The notes: a model not told the origin generated them from the letters alone. A DNA stretch of 64,000 nt from Pseudobdellovibrionaceae bacterium (GCA_020635085.1 JACKAL010000003.1:309501-373500); one strand, 5' to 3'; counted from the stretch's first letter, positions 8,990 to 18,638 are shown. Translations and numbers: made by a program.

Positions 8990-10813
8990 TTAAAAATTTG
9001 TATCAAAGCGAAACACAAAATAAGGAGGCTGTAAGAACCGCACGGGAGCGATGTTTGTTAAGAGAATTGCCAAATATTTTTCTGGAACACCTAAGAAGAC
9101 GGCGTCCTTTTTTTGTACGGATTTGAGACTTTTGTCGAGGAAAATGATTTCCGATGAGATGTCTTTCTGAGTGAGAAGTTCCATGGTGAAGGTGTGTGGC
9201 TTCGCCGGAAGGGCCCAATAGTTGGTGCCATTTATGGGGTAGGATTTGGTAAAATATTTTTTATCATGATCTACAGAGAAATATTCACCTGTAACCCAGA
9301 CATTTTGTTCGATAGGGACTTTGTTTTGTGTAAGGTATTCTTGAATTTCGGGCTCAAGGTAAACAAATTTAAAAGTCATAACGATAAGATCGGGATTGAT
9401 CTTTTGGATTTGATTTATGATGTTTCTTTTTTGTGCCACTTCGCTAGGGCCAACAAATAAGAAAATTTTATTTTTACGAGGTAATAAGCCTATGATGTCG
9501 TAGTATAAAGTGTTGGGATATTTTGTCAGGTAATTATCAAAAGTTTGTACGGCAATGAGTTGGGCACTGTTATTGTTGTAGGTCATGTTTTTTTGATAAA
9601 ATAAAAATGTCATAAAAAACATAAAGCTCAATAGAATACTTGAAAGCAAAAATGTTAGAGGATGATAAAATTTTTGTAAGCGCATGACTGCAGTGCGAAT
9701 AGAGATGGGGTTGGATTTTAGAGCCCGTCTAAGAGCGGTTTCTGCGTTTATTGTACCGGGTGCTGGGAATATTTTTTGATAAGAGAGGATGCATAGCAAG
9801 CCGGTATAGGCAATGAGCGGAGAGAAGTAAGGCCCGATAAAAAAGGGCAGTTTTTGATTATGTAAAATGACAAAAATAAAGAGGAGTCCGAAATAGACGT
9901 TCCAAGAAGAAAGAAGGGTATTTTTTTGCTTTTTAAAGGTGAGATAAAAATAAATCCCTAGGCCAGTGGTTATAATAAGTGCATGTAATGGGCTGTTACC
10001 TATAAATTTAAAAACATGGGCAAAATCGTTGATTGAGAGAAATTCACTGTTAAACAATCCGGAATCAAAAGATTTTAAATAAAAATCGATTGCATAGTGA
10101 ATGGGAACAATCAGATCTGTTTGTCCGCCCCACAGATGGGTTACTAGGGTTAAAAAAGACGCCAAGATGAGTGGAGATAGGTGCGAAAACCAAATCCACA
10201 GAAAATAGCGTCGTGATAAATGGGTATTTTTATAAAGAGCGATTGCAAAGGCGACCTGTGCTACAAAAAAATAGATCGCTTTTGGCGTGGATAATAACAG
10301 AAGTAAATTAAAGACGGCCAAGTAAAAGTAGTGTCTTAGAGTAATGGGTTTAGTTCGCAAATAAATAAAAAGCCAAAGGGCCATGCTATGGGCAAAAAGA
10401 CTGAGGATGTCGCCACGGATACGAAACCCTTGATTAAAAAATGCATTTGATGTCATGAGAATAATAAATAGAGGTAGCAGGAGTTTCTGTTGCCCCACTG
10501 ATTTGGCAAAAGTTCCAGCTAAAATGATTTGCGTAAGAACTGCAATCAGCGACCACCCAATGCGTGCGTAGTCATATACAGATGTTTCGCTTGGAGCCCA
10601 ATGTGAAAACAAATAGGTTATGATATGGAACATGTATTTGTAGTAAATGGATGAGAGTCCTTGTGGGTTTAGCGCTTTTTGTGAAAGTGTGAGGAGCCAT
10701 ATTTCGGAATCCGAAAAATAACAGTGAATGGCTAAGTGTATAAAAAGAAAAGTCGTAGCAAATGCTAAACAAATCTGGAGAATTAATAAAGGCGATAGTT
10801 TATAGCGTGTCAC
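8990..10813 (-). CDS. Multi-pass membrane protein, probable GT-C-type glycosyltransferase
   Basis: A 607-residue protein with about ten to twelve hydrophobic segments in the first 400 residues and a soluble C-terminal part. The first loop carries FSDSE (Asp35, Glu37), the position where GT-C enzymes of the PMT/ArnT group place their catalytic acidic residue, and RIRGD follows in a later loop. Such enzymes take sugars from a polyprenyl-phosphate donor outside the inner membrane. It lies beside four family-2 glycosyltransferases and diverges from the first of them. Start is a GTG with no clear ribosome site. Function by topology and context only. Confidence 0.55.
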   Translation of the reverse strand: MTRYKLSPLLILQICLAFATTFLFIHLAIHCYFSDSEIWLLTLSQKALNPQGLSSIYYKYMFHIITYLFSHWAPSETSVYDYARIGWSLIAVLTQIILAGTFAKSVGQQKLLLPLFIILMTSNAFFNQGFRIRGDILSLFAHSMALWLFIYLRTKPITLRHYFYLAVFNLLLLLSTPKAIYFFVAQVAFAIALYKNTHLSRRYFLWIWFSHLSPLILASFLTLVTHLWGGQTDLIVPIHYAIDFYLKSFDSGLFNSEFLSINDFAHVFKFIGNSPLHALIITTGLGIYFYLTFKKQKNTLLSSWNVYFGLLFIFVILHNQKLPFFIGPYFSPLIAYTGLLCILSYQKIFPAPGTINAETALRRALKSNPISIRTAVMRLQKFYHPLTFLLSSILLSFMFFMTFLFYQKNMTYNNNSAQLIAVQTFDNYLTKYPNTLYYDIIGLLPRKNKIFLFVGPSEVAQKRNIINQIQKINPDLIVMTFKFVYLEPEIQEYLTQNKVPIEQNVWVTGEYFSVDHDKKYFTKSYPINGTNYWALPAKPHTFTMELLTQKDISSEIIFLDKSLKSVQKKDAVFLGVPEKYLAILLTNIAPVRFLQPPYFVFRFDTNF

Positions 10814-10862
10814 GATTTTATTTAAGTAGAACCGTTATTGAAAATGGTTTATCTTTTATGTC

Positions 10863-11906
10863 ATGGCATCCGTAAAATTTAATGTTCGTGAAACCAGTCT
10901 AACCATAGGAATTGTTCTTTACAACGAAGAAAAACATAAGGACCAGATTTATAGTAACATTAAAGCTCTCAGTGCATTTCATCAAGTGCGAGTTATTGTT
11001 GTTAATAACGCCTCAACGGATACAACATTGTCCTACTTAACACAGTTAAAAAAGCAGTTTGATTGCAAAATTATAAATCGCACCTCAAATCATTTAGCTC
11101 GAGCCCGCCAGGACGTGATGACTCTTGCGCAAACAGAGTGGGTGGGTTTTATCGACGGAGACTGTCGCATTACAGAGCAATGGGTGAGCAGTGCTCTTAA
11201 AAAAATCGAAAGCCTGCCACAGGCAGTGGCCGCTATAGGTGGAGGATGGATTCCTGCGGGCCGCTGGAGCTCCTTATACCAAGACTTCTTTGCCAGTTAT
11301 CTAGGGCATTTTTCTCTGCCACAGCTTCATTTGTCACAAGATATGGCCGTTGAGCATATCCCAACAGCTAATATTATTTATAATAAGCGGGCTGTTGTAT
11401 CCGTCGGTGGATTTCGCGAAGAATTTAATCGTGTCGGTGAGGATTTAGATCTCAGTTATCGTTTGCGACGCGAGCGGTATATATTGCAAATGAGTGGTGA
11501 TTTAAAAATTCAGCACTATTTACCTAGTAGTTTTTGCCAGTGGAGTCAAAAAATATTTATTTACGGTTATGGAAGAGCACATGTCGCTAGCCAAAATCAT
11601 GATCTTCTAAATCGTATCCTTATTATACCACTCGGCTTTCTTTTTTGTTTTTTGCTGTCGCCGATCTTTTTTCATCAGTGGTTGTGGGTATTCTATGCGG
11701 CGGCAGTTTTAGTTTTCGGTATTATAAATGCACGAAGAAGTCCGTTTTGGCAATTGGCGTGCCTCTTGGTGATCACTCAATTTAGCTACGCTTTAGGAAT
11801 GTTTTTTTATTTTCTACGAAGTATGTTCCCGCCATTCGATAGAAATAAGCAATTCGTCCTAAGGAAAGAAAGACCAGTAGAAGTGGGGCAAACTTCATTG
11901 TTGTGA
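10863..11906 (+). CDS. Family 2 glycosyltransferase with C-terminal membrane segments
   Basis: A 347-residue GT-A fold enzyme. It shows the nucleotide-sugar site (GIVLYNEE, VVNNASTDTTL), the metal-binding acidic motif FIDGDC near residue 98, and GEDLDLSYRLRR near residue 198, the ED base region. Two hydrophobic segments near residues 255-320 suggest anchoring in the inner membrane. It probably transfers a sugar in surface-glycan assembly; donor and acceptor cannot be read. Its 3' end overlaps the convergent glycosyltransferase gene by 125 bases. No clear Shine-Dalgarno precedes the ATG. Confidence 0.85.
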   Translation: MASVKFNVRETSLTIGIVLYNEEKHKDQIYSNIKALSAFHQVRVIVVNNASTDTTLSYLTQLKKQFDCKIINRTSNHLARARQDVMTLAQTEWVGFIDGDCRITEQWVSSALKKIESLPQAVAAIGGGWIPAGRWSSLYQDFFASYLGHFSLPQLHLSQDMAVEHIPTANIIYNKRAVVSVGGFREEFNRVGEDLDLSYRLRRERYILQMSGDLKIQHYLPSSFCQWSQKIFIYGYGRAHVASQNHDLLNRILIIPLGFLFCFLLSPIFFHQWLWVFYAAAVLVFGIINARRSPFWQLACLLVITQFSYALGMFFYFLRSMFPPFDRNKQFVLRKERPVEVGQTSLL

Positions 11907-12651
11907 GGGGCGTCTGAATTATTTGCAGGAAGAGAGTCTGCATGCGGTTTTGGTGCATTTTTTCTTGGTAACTATGTATTGCGGTGCCGTGATTCCAAGC
12001 TTTTTTTAACAGTTGTCGGATATTGCAATTTGCATCATGGAAAATATCGAAATTTTGGTGATAAAAAATTTCGATATTTTTAGATTTCAAAATATTACAA
12101 AAGGTATATTCTTCGGAAGCTTTGAAGGTCTCTTCAGAGAAAAAAGCGCGACTTTGTTTTAAGAGGGATGTAGGGAGTAAAACGCATCCGCCAAGTACCA
12201 TATAACTATTGCGACCACTGCGAAAACTGGCAAGCCAAAGGTTGCATAGAAAATTATAAAAAGCCGATGTGTGGTTTAAGTATTGGGGATTTTTGTATTG
12301 GCCAATATGCACGGCGACTTGATTGCGAACTTCTGTGTATGCACGTTCTAGGTATTGCGGCTCAGGAAGAGAGCAGTCATCATCGAGAAAAAAAATAATT
12401 TCACCTTTAGCATAAGTTGCGCCTAGATTGCGTGCGTAACCAATTCCTCGCGGGGGTGTTTCTATTATATGTAGATCTAGCCACAGAGGCGTAGGTAGGA
12501 TTTTGTTTGTTATTTGATTGAAATTTTCGGAGGTGAGGCAGAGTAAGAGTTCACTCTTTTTAGTAAAAGCCTGTTGATGCAAACTTTTTATCAGTTGATT
12601 GATATTTTCAATATTTCCCCATGAGGGTACGACAATAGAAAAAACAGGCAT
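11782..12651 (-). CDS. Family 2 glycosyltransferase
   Basis: A 289-residue GT2 enzyme: FSIVVPSWGNIENI at the start, RGIGYARNLGATYAKG, and the metal-binding FLDDDC motif near residue 90; the acceptor side contains EEYTF. The ATG at 12651 overlaps the TAA of the upstream glycosyltransferase gene (TAATG), so the two are translationally coupled and this start is well supported. A hydrophobic C-terminus (PLLLVFLSLGRIAYFY) could be membrane-bound. Its last 125 bases lie inside the end of the plus-strand glycosyltransferase, an unusually long convergent overlap in which both frames read sensibly. Confidence 0.86.
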   Translation of the reverse strand: MPVFSIVVPSWGNIENINQLIKSLHQQAFTKKSELLLCLTSENFNQITNKILPTPLWLDLHIIETPPRGIGYARNLGATYAKGEIIFFLDDDCSLPEPQYLERAYTEVRNQVAVHIGQYKNPQYLNHTSAFYNFLCNLWLASFRSGRNSYMVLGGCVLLPTSLLKQSRAFFSEETFKASEEYTFCNILKSKNIEIFYHQNFDIFHDANCNIRQLLKKAWNHGTAIHSYQEKMHQNRMQTLFLQIIQTPLTTMKFAPLLLVFLSLGRIAYFYRMAGTYFVENKKTFLKRS

Positions 12652-14645
12652 TAGCGGCGCCCTACAGTTTTTAAAAAGAGCCATCCCCATCTGCGAAAAA
12701 ATAAAGTTGTGCCTACTTTAAGGCGTGTGGGTAGAGGTTGGTTGCGGATGGTTTCTGGTAATTCAAATAGCAGAGCCATAAAGCCGAAAGTAGGGCCGTA
12801 TATTTTCCAAAAAGATCTATGTAAATAGCAAAAACATATTTTATACACAGATAGTGAGATATCGCATGTTTCAACATATAATGAATCAACTGAGTTTAAG
12901 AATTGATTAAGTTGTTCATATAGAGTCTGCATCCAATGACTTTGCGGTTTCAAGTAGAGATGATGCAATTTTGATAAAATCAAAAGGAATAAAGCCCGGC
13001 GTTTTGGATTTTTTCCGAGAAGGGAAAAGTGGGATCGGTAAAAGGCTATATTTGGCTGTGAAAAGAAATATTCTTGAGCATGGCTTTGTAGATGGTCCCA
13101 TTGATATTGTACAGACTGATTTAAGTTTTTTATTAAAATGTTTTCATTCTTAACAAATTGATTCCATGTAAAGTGATTTACGTGATTGTTGTAGGTAAGT
13201 AAAAAATGGTCCCACGTTTTTTGCGGGACGGCAACAGCATCGAGAAAGTGGGTAGGTTGAGTTTTGTCAATATAGCGTTGTAATTTTTTTCTTTGTGTAG
13301 ATTCATTGGTACCTATCCATTCGTAAATTTGGTTTTCTGAGATATTTTGCGGAGAAAGGGTATTGAGGGACTCGATGATATCTGTAATGTGGTGATATTT
13401 ATTTGATAAATGAGAATCAAATAGGATTACAAAGCCAGAGTTATGGTGGATATCTAAAGAGTAAACTAAAGGCGCAGTTTTAAAAGAGAAAATATTTGCA
13501 GCTTCGATGGAGTAGAAGTCATTTACGTTTTGTAAATTTTTGGTCAGTTGATCGGGAGATAGGGCAAATGGAGACTCTTTTTTAGATTCAATGTAAAAAT
13601 AGCTCATAGCCAGATCTTGTGGTGTCATTTTTTTAAGTGCCATCGCCAGAGTATTCTTTCCATTAATGGGTATGGGATTTTTGGCTATCGATGCGCATTT
13701 GGGTAGCAGAGGTGACGTCGTGGGGATAGAATTTATCCTCAGGGTGGCGTGTATATCGGAAATAAATTGGATAAGAGGTTTTGTGTTACGCAGAAAAAAT
13801 TCTTCAGAGATAGACAGCAAGGGATGCCGACGTTCATAAATAGATGTGCGATAGCCAACCATAAAACAAAAATCATATAGGGAAATAAGCGCCGATATTA
13901 TTACATTTGTTGGAGTAGATGGGTGTAAGGCGTCTTGTTTAGCGTTCTTAGGGTAAAATTTCTCTATAAAAGCCGCGCCCATACCTTGTAGATAGGATTT
14001 TTTAATAAACTTTAACAAGCTGATAGGAGATTGGTGTCGCACGCCTAGCGCTGGCACAAAAACATGAGGGCCATGTAATGAGGCAAGCTGTAAATTAAGC
14101 GGTGTTTCGCTGCCTCCATAGCGAATGCCAGGAGGAAAGCGAGTGTCTCTAAAGGCGTTTTTTTTATAGGAGGCATTCCCTCCGAGGAGAACATCAGTTT
14201 TACATTCACTTTGAGCGCGGTTGGTAAGCCATGCGCGCATATTGGTATGATAAGCCTGTTGAAGAAAAGAGGGGAGAGCGCTCATCTCATAGGGACCGCC
14301 AATCCCTATGGTATGAGGGTGCTCTTGGTGCTGCTGAATAATTTGCTGCAAGTGATTTTTTTTAAAAAGTCGGCAGTCATCATCAAGGAAGTAGATAATG
14401 CTCCCTTTTGTATTTATGATGCCCAGGTTGCGAGCTTGGTTTACACCTACATTTGGTGAATAGAAGGTGCGTACATTTTTAAGCTGCGTACAAAGCGTTT
14501 TTGGTGGCTTGCGTCCATTATAGATCAATAGCACTTCAAATTGGTGTGCAGGAAGCTCTTGGGTTTCAATGCTTGCCAGTAATGGCTCTAGCACTTGATT
14601 TGCCGATGCTGTTGGAATAATGATAGACAGCGTTGGGGGAGCCAT
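12651..14645 (-). CDS. Large family 2 glycosyltransferase with an unrecognised C-terminal half
   Basis: A 664-residue protein. The first 250 residues are a GT2 domain: PTLSIIIPTASAN, GVNQARNLGIINTKGS, the metal motif FLDDDCR and GGNASYKK/GGSET toward the acceptor site. The remaining roughly 400 residues, from about residue 270, match no family I recognise; they are rich in aromatic residues, His and Gln and predict as mixed helix, with a hydrophobic segment near FGFMALLF. The second module might be another transferase or an acceptor-binding domain. It is the first gene of the minus-strand GT pair and diverges from the plus-strand GT at 14684. The ATG at 14645 directly precedes the GT2 core. 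Confidence 0.75.
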   Translation of the reverse strand: MAPPTLSIIIPTASANQVLEPLLASIETQELPAHQFEVLLIYNGRKPPKTLCTQLKNVRTFYSPNVGVNQARNLGIINTKGSIIYFLDDDCRLFKKNHLQQIIQQHQEHPHTIGIGGPYEMSALPSFLQQAYHTNMRAWLTNRAQSECKTDVLLGGNASYKKNAFRDTRFPPGIRYGGSETPLNLQLASLHGPHVFVPALGVRHQSPISLLKFIKKSYLQGMGAAFIEKFYPKNAKQDALHPSTPTNVIISALISLYDFCFMVGYRTSIYERRHPLLSISEEFFLRNTKPLIQFISDIHATLRINSIPTTSPLLPKCASIAKNPIPINGKNTLAMALKKMTPQDLAMSYFYIESKKESPFALSPDQLTKNLQNVNDFYSIEAANIFSFKTAPLVYSLDIHHNSGFVILFDSHLSNKYHHITDIIESLNTLSPQNISENQIYEWIGTNESTQRKKLQRYIDKTQPTHFLDAVAVPQKTWDHFLLTYNNHVNHFTWNQFVKNENILIKNLNQSVQYQWDHLQSHAQEYFFSQPNIAFYRSHFSLLGKNPKRRALFLLILSKLHHLYLKPQSHWMQTLYEQLNQFLNSVDSLYVETCDISLSVYKICFCYLHRSFWKIYGPTFGFMALLFELPETIRNQPLPTRLKVGTTLFFRRWGWLFLKTVGRR

Positions 14646-14683
14646 ATTCGATAAAATACGAGGCAGAAAATAGGGTGTCAACA

Positions 14684-16207
14684 TTGAGCATTCGTCAATA
14701 CCATGTTCCAATTCATGACCAATACAAAGGTTACAATCACCTTTGGCTTCGTTTTAGTGGTGGTTTGCGCGATAGGCCACTCCAACAAGAAGAGTTTTTT
14801 CGTATCTTAGAAAAAGCAAAAAAGGGAAAATATACTCACCTTCTTTTTCCTGAAAACAGTTTGGAACATGAATCCTTTGCAAACTTTTTAGAAAGCGCGT
14901 TGACCCACGGTTTTTCTGTTAGGCTACAATTAAGTGCATCGGGTTTATTATTTTCGATGGAGAAGGCATCATTTTTGTTAAAGAGATATCCTTTGGGAAT
15001 AGACTGTATTTTGGATACGATGCCTTATGACGATACGTCTTTCGCTATGCTAGGTCAGCATTCCCCTGTCCGTTGGGTTTTGCCAGGGCTACGTTCACTG
15101 CCTATTTGGCGTGAGCTGAAGCAGGTACCGCTGACGTGGCTTGATCAGTTGTATTGTTATTTTCCCTATCTGGGTGAAAACAAGTATATTTTCAAGCCAA
15201 GACAGGTTCAGGAACAGATAAAGCAGCTTAAAAAATATTTGCCGTCTTACTGTCCGCGTCCACTTCCTGGGATGGAAATTTTTGAGCCTCGTTTGACAAC
15301 AGATAGTGATGTCGAGAGTCTTGTCGAACCAGTGATTTATACGAAGCGTGAGGTAATCCCAAAAATTTCTGTTGTCATTCCAACCTATAATAACGCTCGT
15401 CACATCTTAAGTACTTTACAGCATTTACAAAAGCAAAAGGTAGAATTATCGTGTTTCGAAGTGATTCTGGTAGATGATGGAAGCAGTGACTCCACCAGTG
15501 AATTGATCTTAAAAAATTATGAGCAGTTTTCTTTTCCATTCACTTATATTTATTATCCGCGTTTACATCCAAGAACCATGGGAGATCATCGGTTTCGTGC
15601 TGGTCTTGCCCGTAACCTTGGGGTGAAGTGGGCACAAGGCGCCATTCTCGCTTTTCTCGATGCCGATATGATTGTGCCTCCAGATTATATTGAGGATCTT
15701 TTAGATTTGCATAAAAAATACGATGTGATTCAGTGGCGTCGGGACTATCTAACCGAGTCTGCAACATTAAACTTTGTATCTTATGAGGATCTAGATAAGA
15801 CAAAGGATTGTTTTATTCCCGAAGGCGGCTACTGGGCTGATTTTTATGATCGCGCAGCAACCCATGGTTGGTCTGAGCTAACAGATTATTGGAAGTATAC
15901 ATGTACCTATGCACTTTCCTTGCCGCGTGATTTATTTGAAAAAGTAGGCTGGTTTCGTAAAACCTATTGCTTCTATGGGTTCGAAGACACGGACCTTGGG
16001 TTACAACTGATGCGTGCAGGAGCGAATTTTTATTTTTACAATAAGTCTGTGTTTCATTTGTTTCACAAAACGGAGCGCTCCGAGTTTCGCAATTCGTTTT
16101 TTCATCGTCAGAAGTTGCTAAAAAATACGGCGAAAATTTTTTATTATAATACCTTAGATCCTGATGCCTATCGGGTTTTTAAGTATTTGCTCAGTCCTTT
16201 TTTTTAG
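14684..16207 (+). CDS. Family 2 glycosyltransferase with a unique N-terminal region
   Basis: About 507 residues in two parts. Residues 1-225 (HLWLRFSGGLRDRP, HLLFPENSLEHESF, PVRWVLPGLRSLP) are not recognised. From about 227 a GT2 domain follows: KISVVIPTYNNARH, VILVDDGSSDS, FLDADMIVPPDY as the metal site, and FYGFEDTDLGLQL as the catalytic region. The start is uncertain: TTG at 14684 has AGGG eight bases upstream and GTG at 14675 is the alternative; starting further upstream would overlap the divergent gene. The 3' end overlaps the convergent mazG by 17 bases. It probably extends a surface polysaccharide or glycosylates a protein. Confidence 0.8.
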   Translation: MSIRQYHVPIHDQYKGYNHLWLRFSGGLRDRPLQQEEFFRILEKAKKGKYTHLLFPENSLEHESFANFLESALTHGFSVRLQLSASGLLFSMEKASFLLKRYPLGIDCILDTMPYDDTSFAMLGQHSPVRWVLPGLRSLPIWRELKQVPLTWLDQLYCYFPYLGENKYIFKPRQVQEQIKQLKKYLPSYCPRPLPGMEIFEPRLTTDSDVESLVEPVIYTKREVIPKISVVIPTYNNARHILSTLQHLQKQKVELSCFEVILVDDGSSDSTSELILKNYEQFSFPFTYIYYPRLHPRTMGDHRFRAGLARNLGVKWAQGAILAFLDADMIVPPDYIEDLLDLHKKYDVIQWRRDYLTESATLNFVSYEDLDKTKDCFIPEGGYWADFYDRAATHGWSELTDYWKYTCTYALSLPRDLFEKVGWFRKTYCFYGFEDTDLGLQLMRAGANFYFYNKSVFHLFHKTERSEFRNSFFHRQKLLKNTAKIFYYNTLDPDAYRVFKYLLSPFF

Positions 16208-16991
16208 GGCGTGCTTTTGTTTTTAGCTGCTTCTTGGCCTTTTCCCAGAGAGCCTCTTTTTCATCTAGGGAGAGACGAATATACTCTTTCCAGGGTAGGC
16301 CAGAAATTTTATGCGCGAGCCGAATGCGATCTACCACCTTTTTGTTAGACATGCGCAAGGCCTTTTCGGGATCGACAGATAGGTGCCGCGCCACTTGTAC
16401 TAGGGTAAATAGGCTATCGCCCACCTCTTCCCACTGGTTGACTTTATCTTTCTTTTTGATGGCTTGTTTGAGTTCATCTGTTTCGGTCAGGAAGTGGGCA
16501 AAAATTTCTAGTGGTTTATCCCAATCAAAATTGATAGAGCGGGTTTTTTTACCAATCTTTAAAGCAGCCAAAAGAGCTGGAAAATTTTTGGGAAGAGTAA
16601 AGGTGTTGGTTTCATCTTTTTGTGCCGACTTGTCTTTTTCCCATTTATCTTTTACGTCATCAGCATTCATTTTTGCCGAGTTGTTTTCAAAGACATGGGG
16701 GTGACGCGCCACCATTTTTCTGGATAAAGAATCAATGACATCATCTAAAGTAAAACGTTTTTCTTCTGCCGCGATCTGGCTATGTAAAACCACCTGGAAC
16801 AGCACATCGCCCAGCTCATCCATGATGTCCGCGTCCGATTTGTGATGAATGGCGTCCTCTAGTTCTAGGGCTTCTTCGACCACGTAAGGGGTGAGTGATT
16901 GTGCCGTTTGCTTTTTATCCCATGGACAACCATTGGGGCCACGCAGGGTGGCAACAATTTTTTTTAAATCTTCGATATTTTTTCTTTTCAC
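16191..16991 (-). CDS. mazG: Nucleoside triphosphate pyrophosphohydrolase MazG
   Basis: A 266-residue protein with the MazG signature at the N-terminus: LRGPNGCPWDKKQTAQSL, then VVEEALELEDAI and DELGDVLFQVVLH, the acidic Mg-binding EExxE/ExxD residues. A second, weaker MazG-type repeat (ETDELKQAI, EEVGDSLFTLVQVARH) follows in the C-terminal half, as in the E. coli enzyme. It hydrolyses NTPs to NMP and pyrophosphate, cleaning aberrant nucleotides and modulating stress nucleotides. It diverges from ybeY. Confidence 0.94.
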   Translation of the reverse strand: MKRKNIEDLKKIVATLRGPNGCPWDKKQTAQSLTPYVVEEALELEDAIHHKSDADIMDELGDVLFQVVLHSQIAAEEKRFTLDDVIDSLSRKMVARHPHVFENNSAKMNADDVKDKWEKDKSAQKDETNTFTLPKNFPALLAALKIGKKTRSINFDWDKPLEIFAHFLTETDELKQAIKKKDKVNQWEEVGDSLFTLVQVARHLSVDPEKALRMSNKKVVDRIRLAHKISGLPWKEYIRLSLDEKEALWEKAKKQLKTKARPKKKD

Positions 16992-17024
16992 AGAAACTTC
17001 CTATGGCTGGTATAGTACCCCTAT

Positions 17025-17501
17025 ATGAACGTGTATCTTGTGAATAACACAAACTGGTCCTTGGAAGAAGAGTTTTTGTTTTGGCTTTTCGACCAACTCA
17101 AAAAACATTTACTGGATGCAAAGGTGGAGACACTTGCGCTGGAGCAAGAGCTGGGGGTTATCCTGGTTGAAGAAGACGACATGCGTGCCCTCAATCTGAA
17201 TTACCGGGGACGACATTATGCCACTGATGTTTTAAGTTTTGCCATGGAAGCGCCCGTTTTGGGCGAAATTGTCTTGTGCCCTGATGTGATTGTAAAACAG
17301 GCAGTAGAGCATGAACTCCATCCCAGCCAAGAGTTTACCTATCTTTTTCTGCATGGCGTTTTGCATCTGCTTGGCTATGACCACGAGAAAGATGTGGCCG
17401 ATGCTGAAGAAATGTTCGCCATTCAGGATAAAGTGTTTGAAAATCTCATGGCAGAGGATATTGTCGAAAAATTCGTTCATCGACAGCAGGGAAAGGTTTA
17501 G
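17025..17501 (+). CDS. ybeY: Endoribonuclease YbeY (16S rRNA maturation)
   Basis: A 158-residue protein with the UPF0054/YbeY zinc site HGVLHLLGYDH (H-x3-H-x5-H) near residue 108 and the conserved NLNYRGRHYATDVLSF. YbeY is a metal-dependent endoribonuclease acting in 16S rRNA 3' maturation and ribosome quality control. It is followed after two bases by the prfB frame, so translation-related genes are grouped here. Confidence 0.95.
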   Translation: MNVYLVNNTNWSLEEEFLFWLFDQLKKHLLDAKVETLALEQELGVILVEEDDMRALNLNYRGRHYATDVLSFAMEAPVLGEIVLCPDVIVKQAVEHELHPSQEFTYLFLHGVLHLLGYDHEKDVADAEEMFAIQDKVFENLMAEDIVEKFVHRQQGKV

Positions 17502-17503
17502 TC

Positions 17504-18638
17504 TTGGAAAGTAAACGCAGTTTAGTGACCCATTACAATGAGATGAAAAGTGAACTTCACGATATTATCAGGCAAGTATCGGAACTTCGGGGGTCGCTTT
17601 GACCTGGACAAAAAATTTAAACAACTAGAAGAGCTGCGCCACAAATCAGAAAACCCTGCAGTGTGGAACAATCCAGAACAAATGCAAAAGATCAATCAAG
17701 AGATTGCCATGCTCGATAAGGTGTGCGCGCAGTGGTCGGCTTTAAAAAATAGAGCAGACGATGCGCTTGTTATGTTGGACATGGCCCACGAAGCTCAAGA
17801 CGAAGCGACTTTTGATGAAGTTTTAAACGAAGTCAAGGCCGTGCAAAGTGAAATTGATGAGCTGGAGCTTAAGCGCTTATTAGATGGTGAGACCGATATG
17901 AATAGCTCTTTTCTATCGATCAATTCCGGCGCTGGTGGCACGGAAGCTTGTGATTGGGCCAGCATGCTTTTGCGCATGTACACGCGTTATGCTGATAAGA
18001 GCGATTACAAAGTCGATGTACTTGAGATGACCGAGGGGGATGGCGCTGGGATTAAGTCGGTCACCCTTCATATTCAGGGCCCCTATGCCTTTGGTTATTT
18101 AAAAGCAGAATCTGGAGTGCATCGTTTGGTGCGTATCAGTCCGTTTGATGCCAATGCTCGTCGCCACACCAGTTTCGCCTCCGTTTTTGCTTGGCCCGAA
18201 GTGGATGATTCGATCGAAATCGAAATTCGCTCAGAAGATCTTAAAGTGGACACCTATCGTGCGGGCGGTGCTGGTGGTCAGCATGTGAACAAAACAGATT
18301 CCGCTGTACGTATTACCCATTTGCCGTCGGGGATTATTGTTCAATGTCAGAATGAGCGTAGCCAACACGCCAATCGCGACAAAGCCATGAAGATGTTAAA
18401 AGCAGCTTTGTATGAAAAAGAATTGGAAGAAAAAAACAAAGCAAAAGACGAAATGAATTCGCAAAAGAAAGCCAATGAGTGGGGAAGTCAGATTCGTTCT
18501 TATGTGATGCATCCCTACCAAATGGTGAAAGATCACCGTACATCTTATGAGACGAGTCAGGTGAATGATGTGATGGATGGCGATCTACAGCCGTTTATTA
18601 ACGCCTATCTTCGGTTTCAAAAGCAGGGAGCCAAATGA
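17504..18638 (+). CDS. prfB: Peptide chain release factor 2, expressed through a programmed +1 frameshift
   Basis: RF2 ends translation at UGA and UAA. The main frame (from 17601) carries the family landmarks: VHRLVRISPFDANARRHTS with the SPF stop-recognition tripeptide, and RAGGAGGQHVNKTDSAVR with the GGQ that triggers peptide release. The true N-terminus lies in the preceding frame, where TTG 17504 (or GTG 17525, ATG 17543) leads to QVSELRGSL and an in-frame TGA at 17600-17602. Ribosomes must slip +1 there to continue as DLDKKFKQLEEL. Total about 377 residues, normal for RF2. The stop overlaps the following lolC/E start (ATGA). Confidence 0.96.
17585..17603 (+). promoter_or_regulatory. prfB programmed +1 frameshift site
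   Basis: The sequence CTTCGGGGGTCGCTTTGAC reproduces the classical RF2 autoregulatory site: an internal Shine-Dalgarno-like GGGGG, a three-base spacer, the slippery CTT, then TGA C. When RF2 is scarce the ribosome pauses at TGA and slips to GAC. Compared with the usual AGGGGG, the first base is C. Confidence 0.95.
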
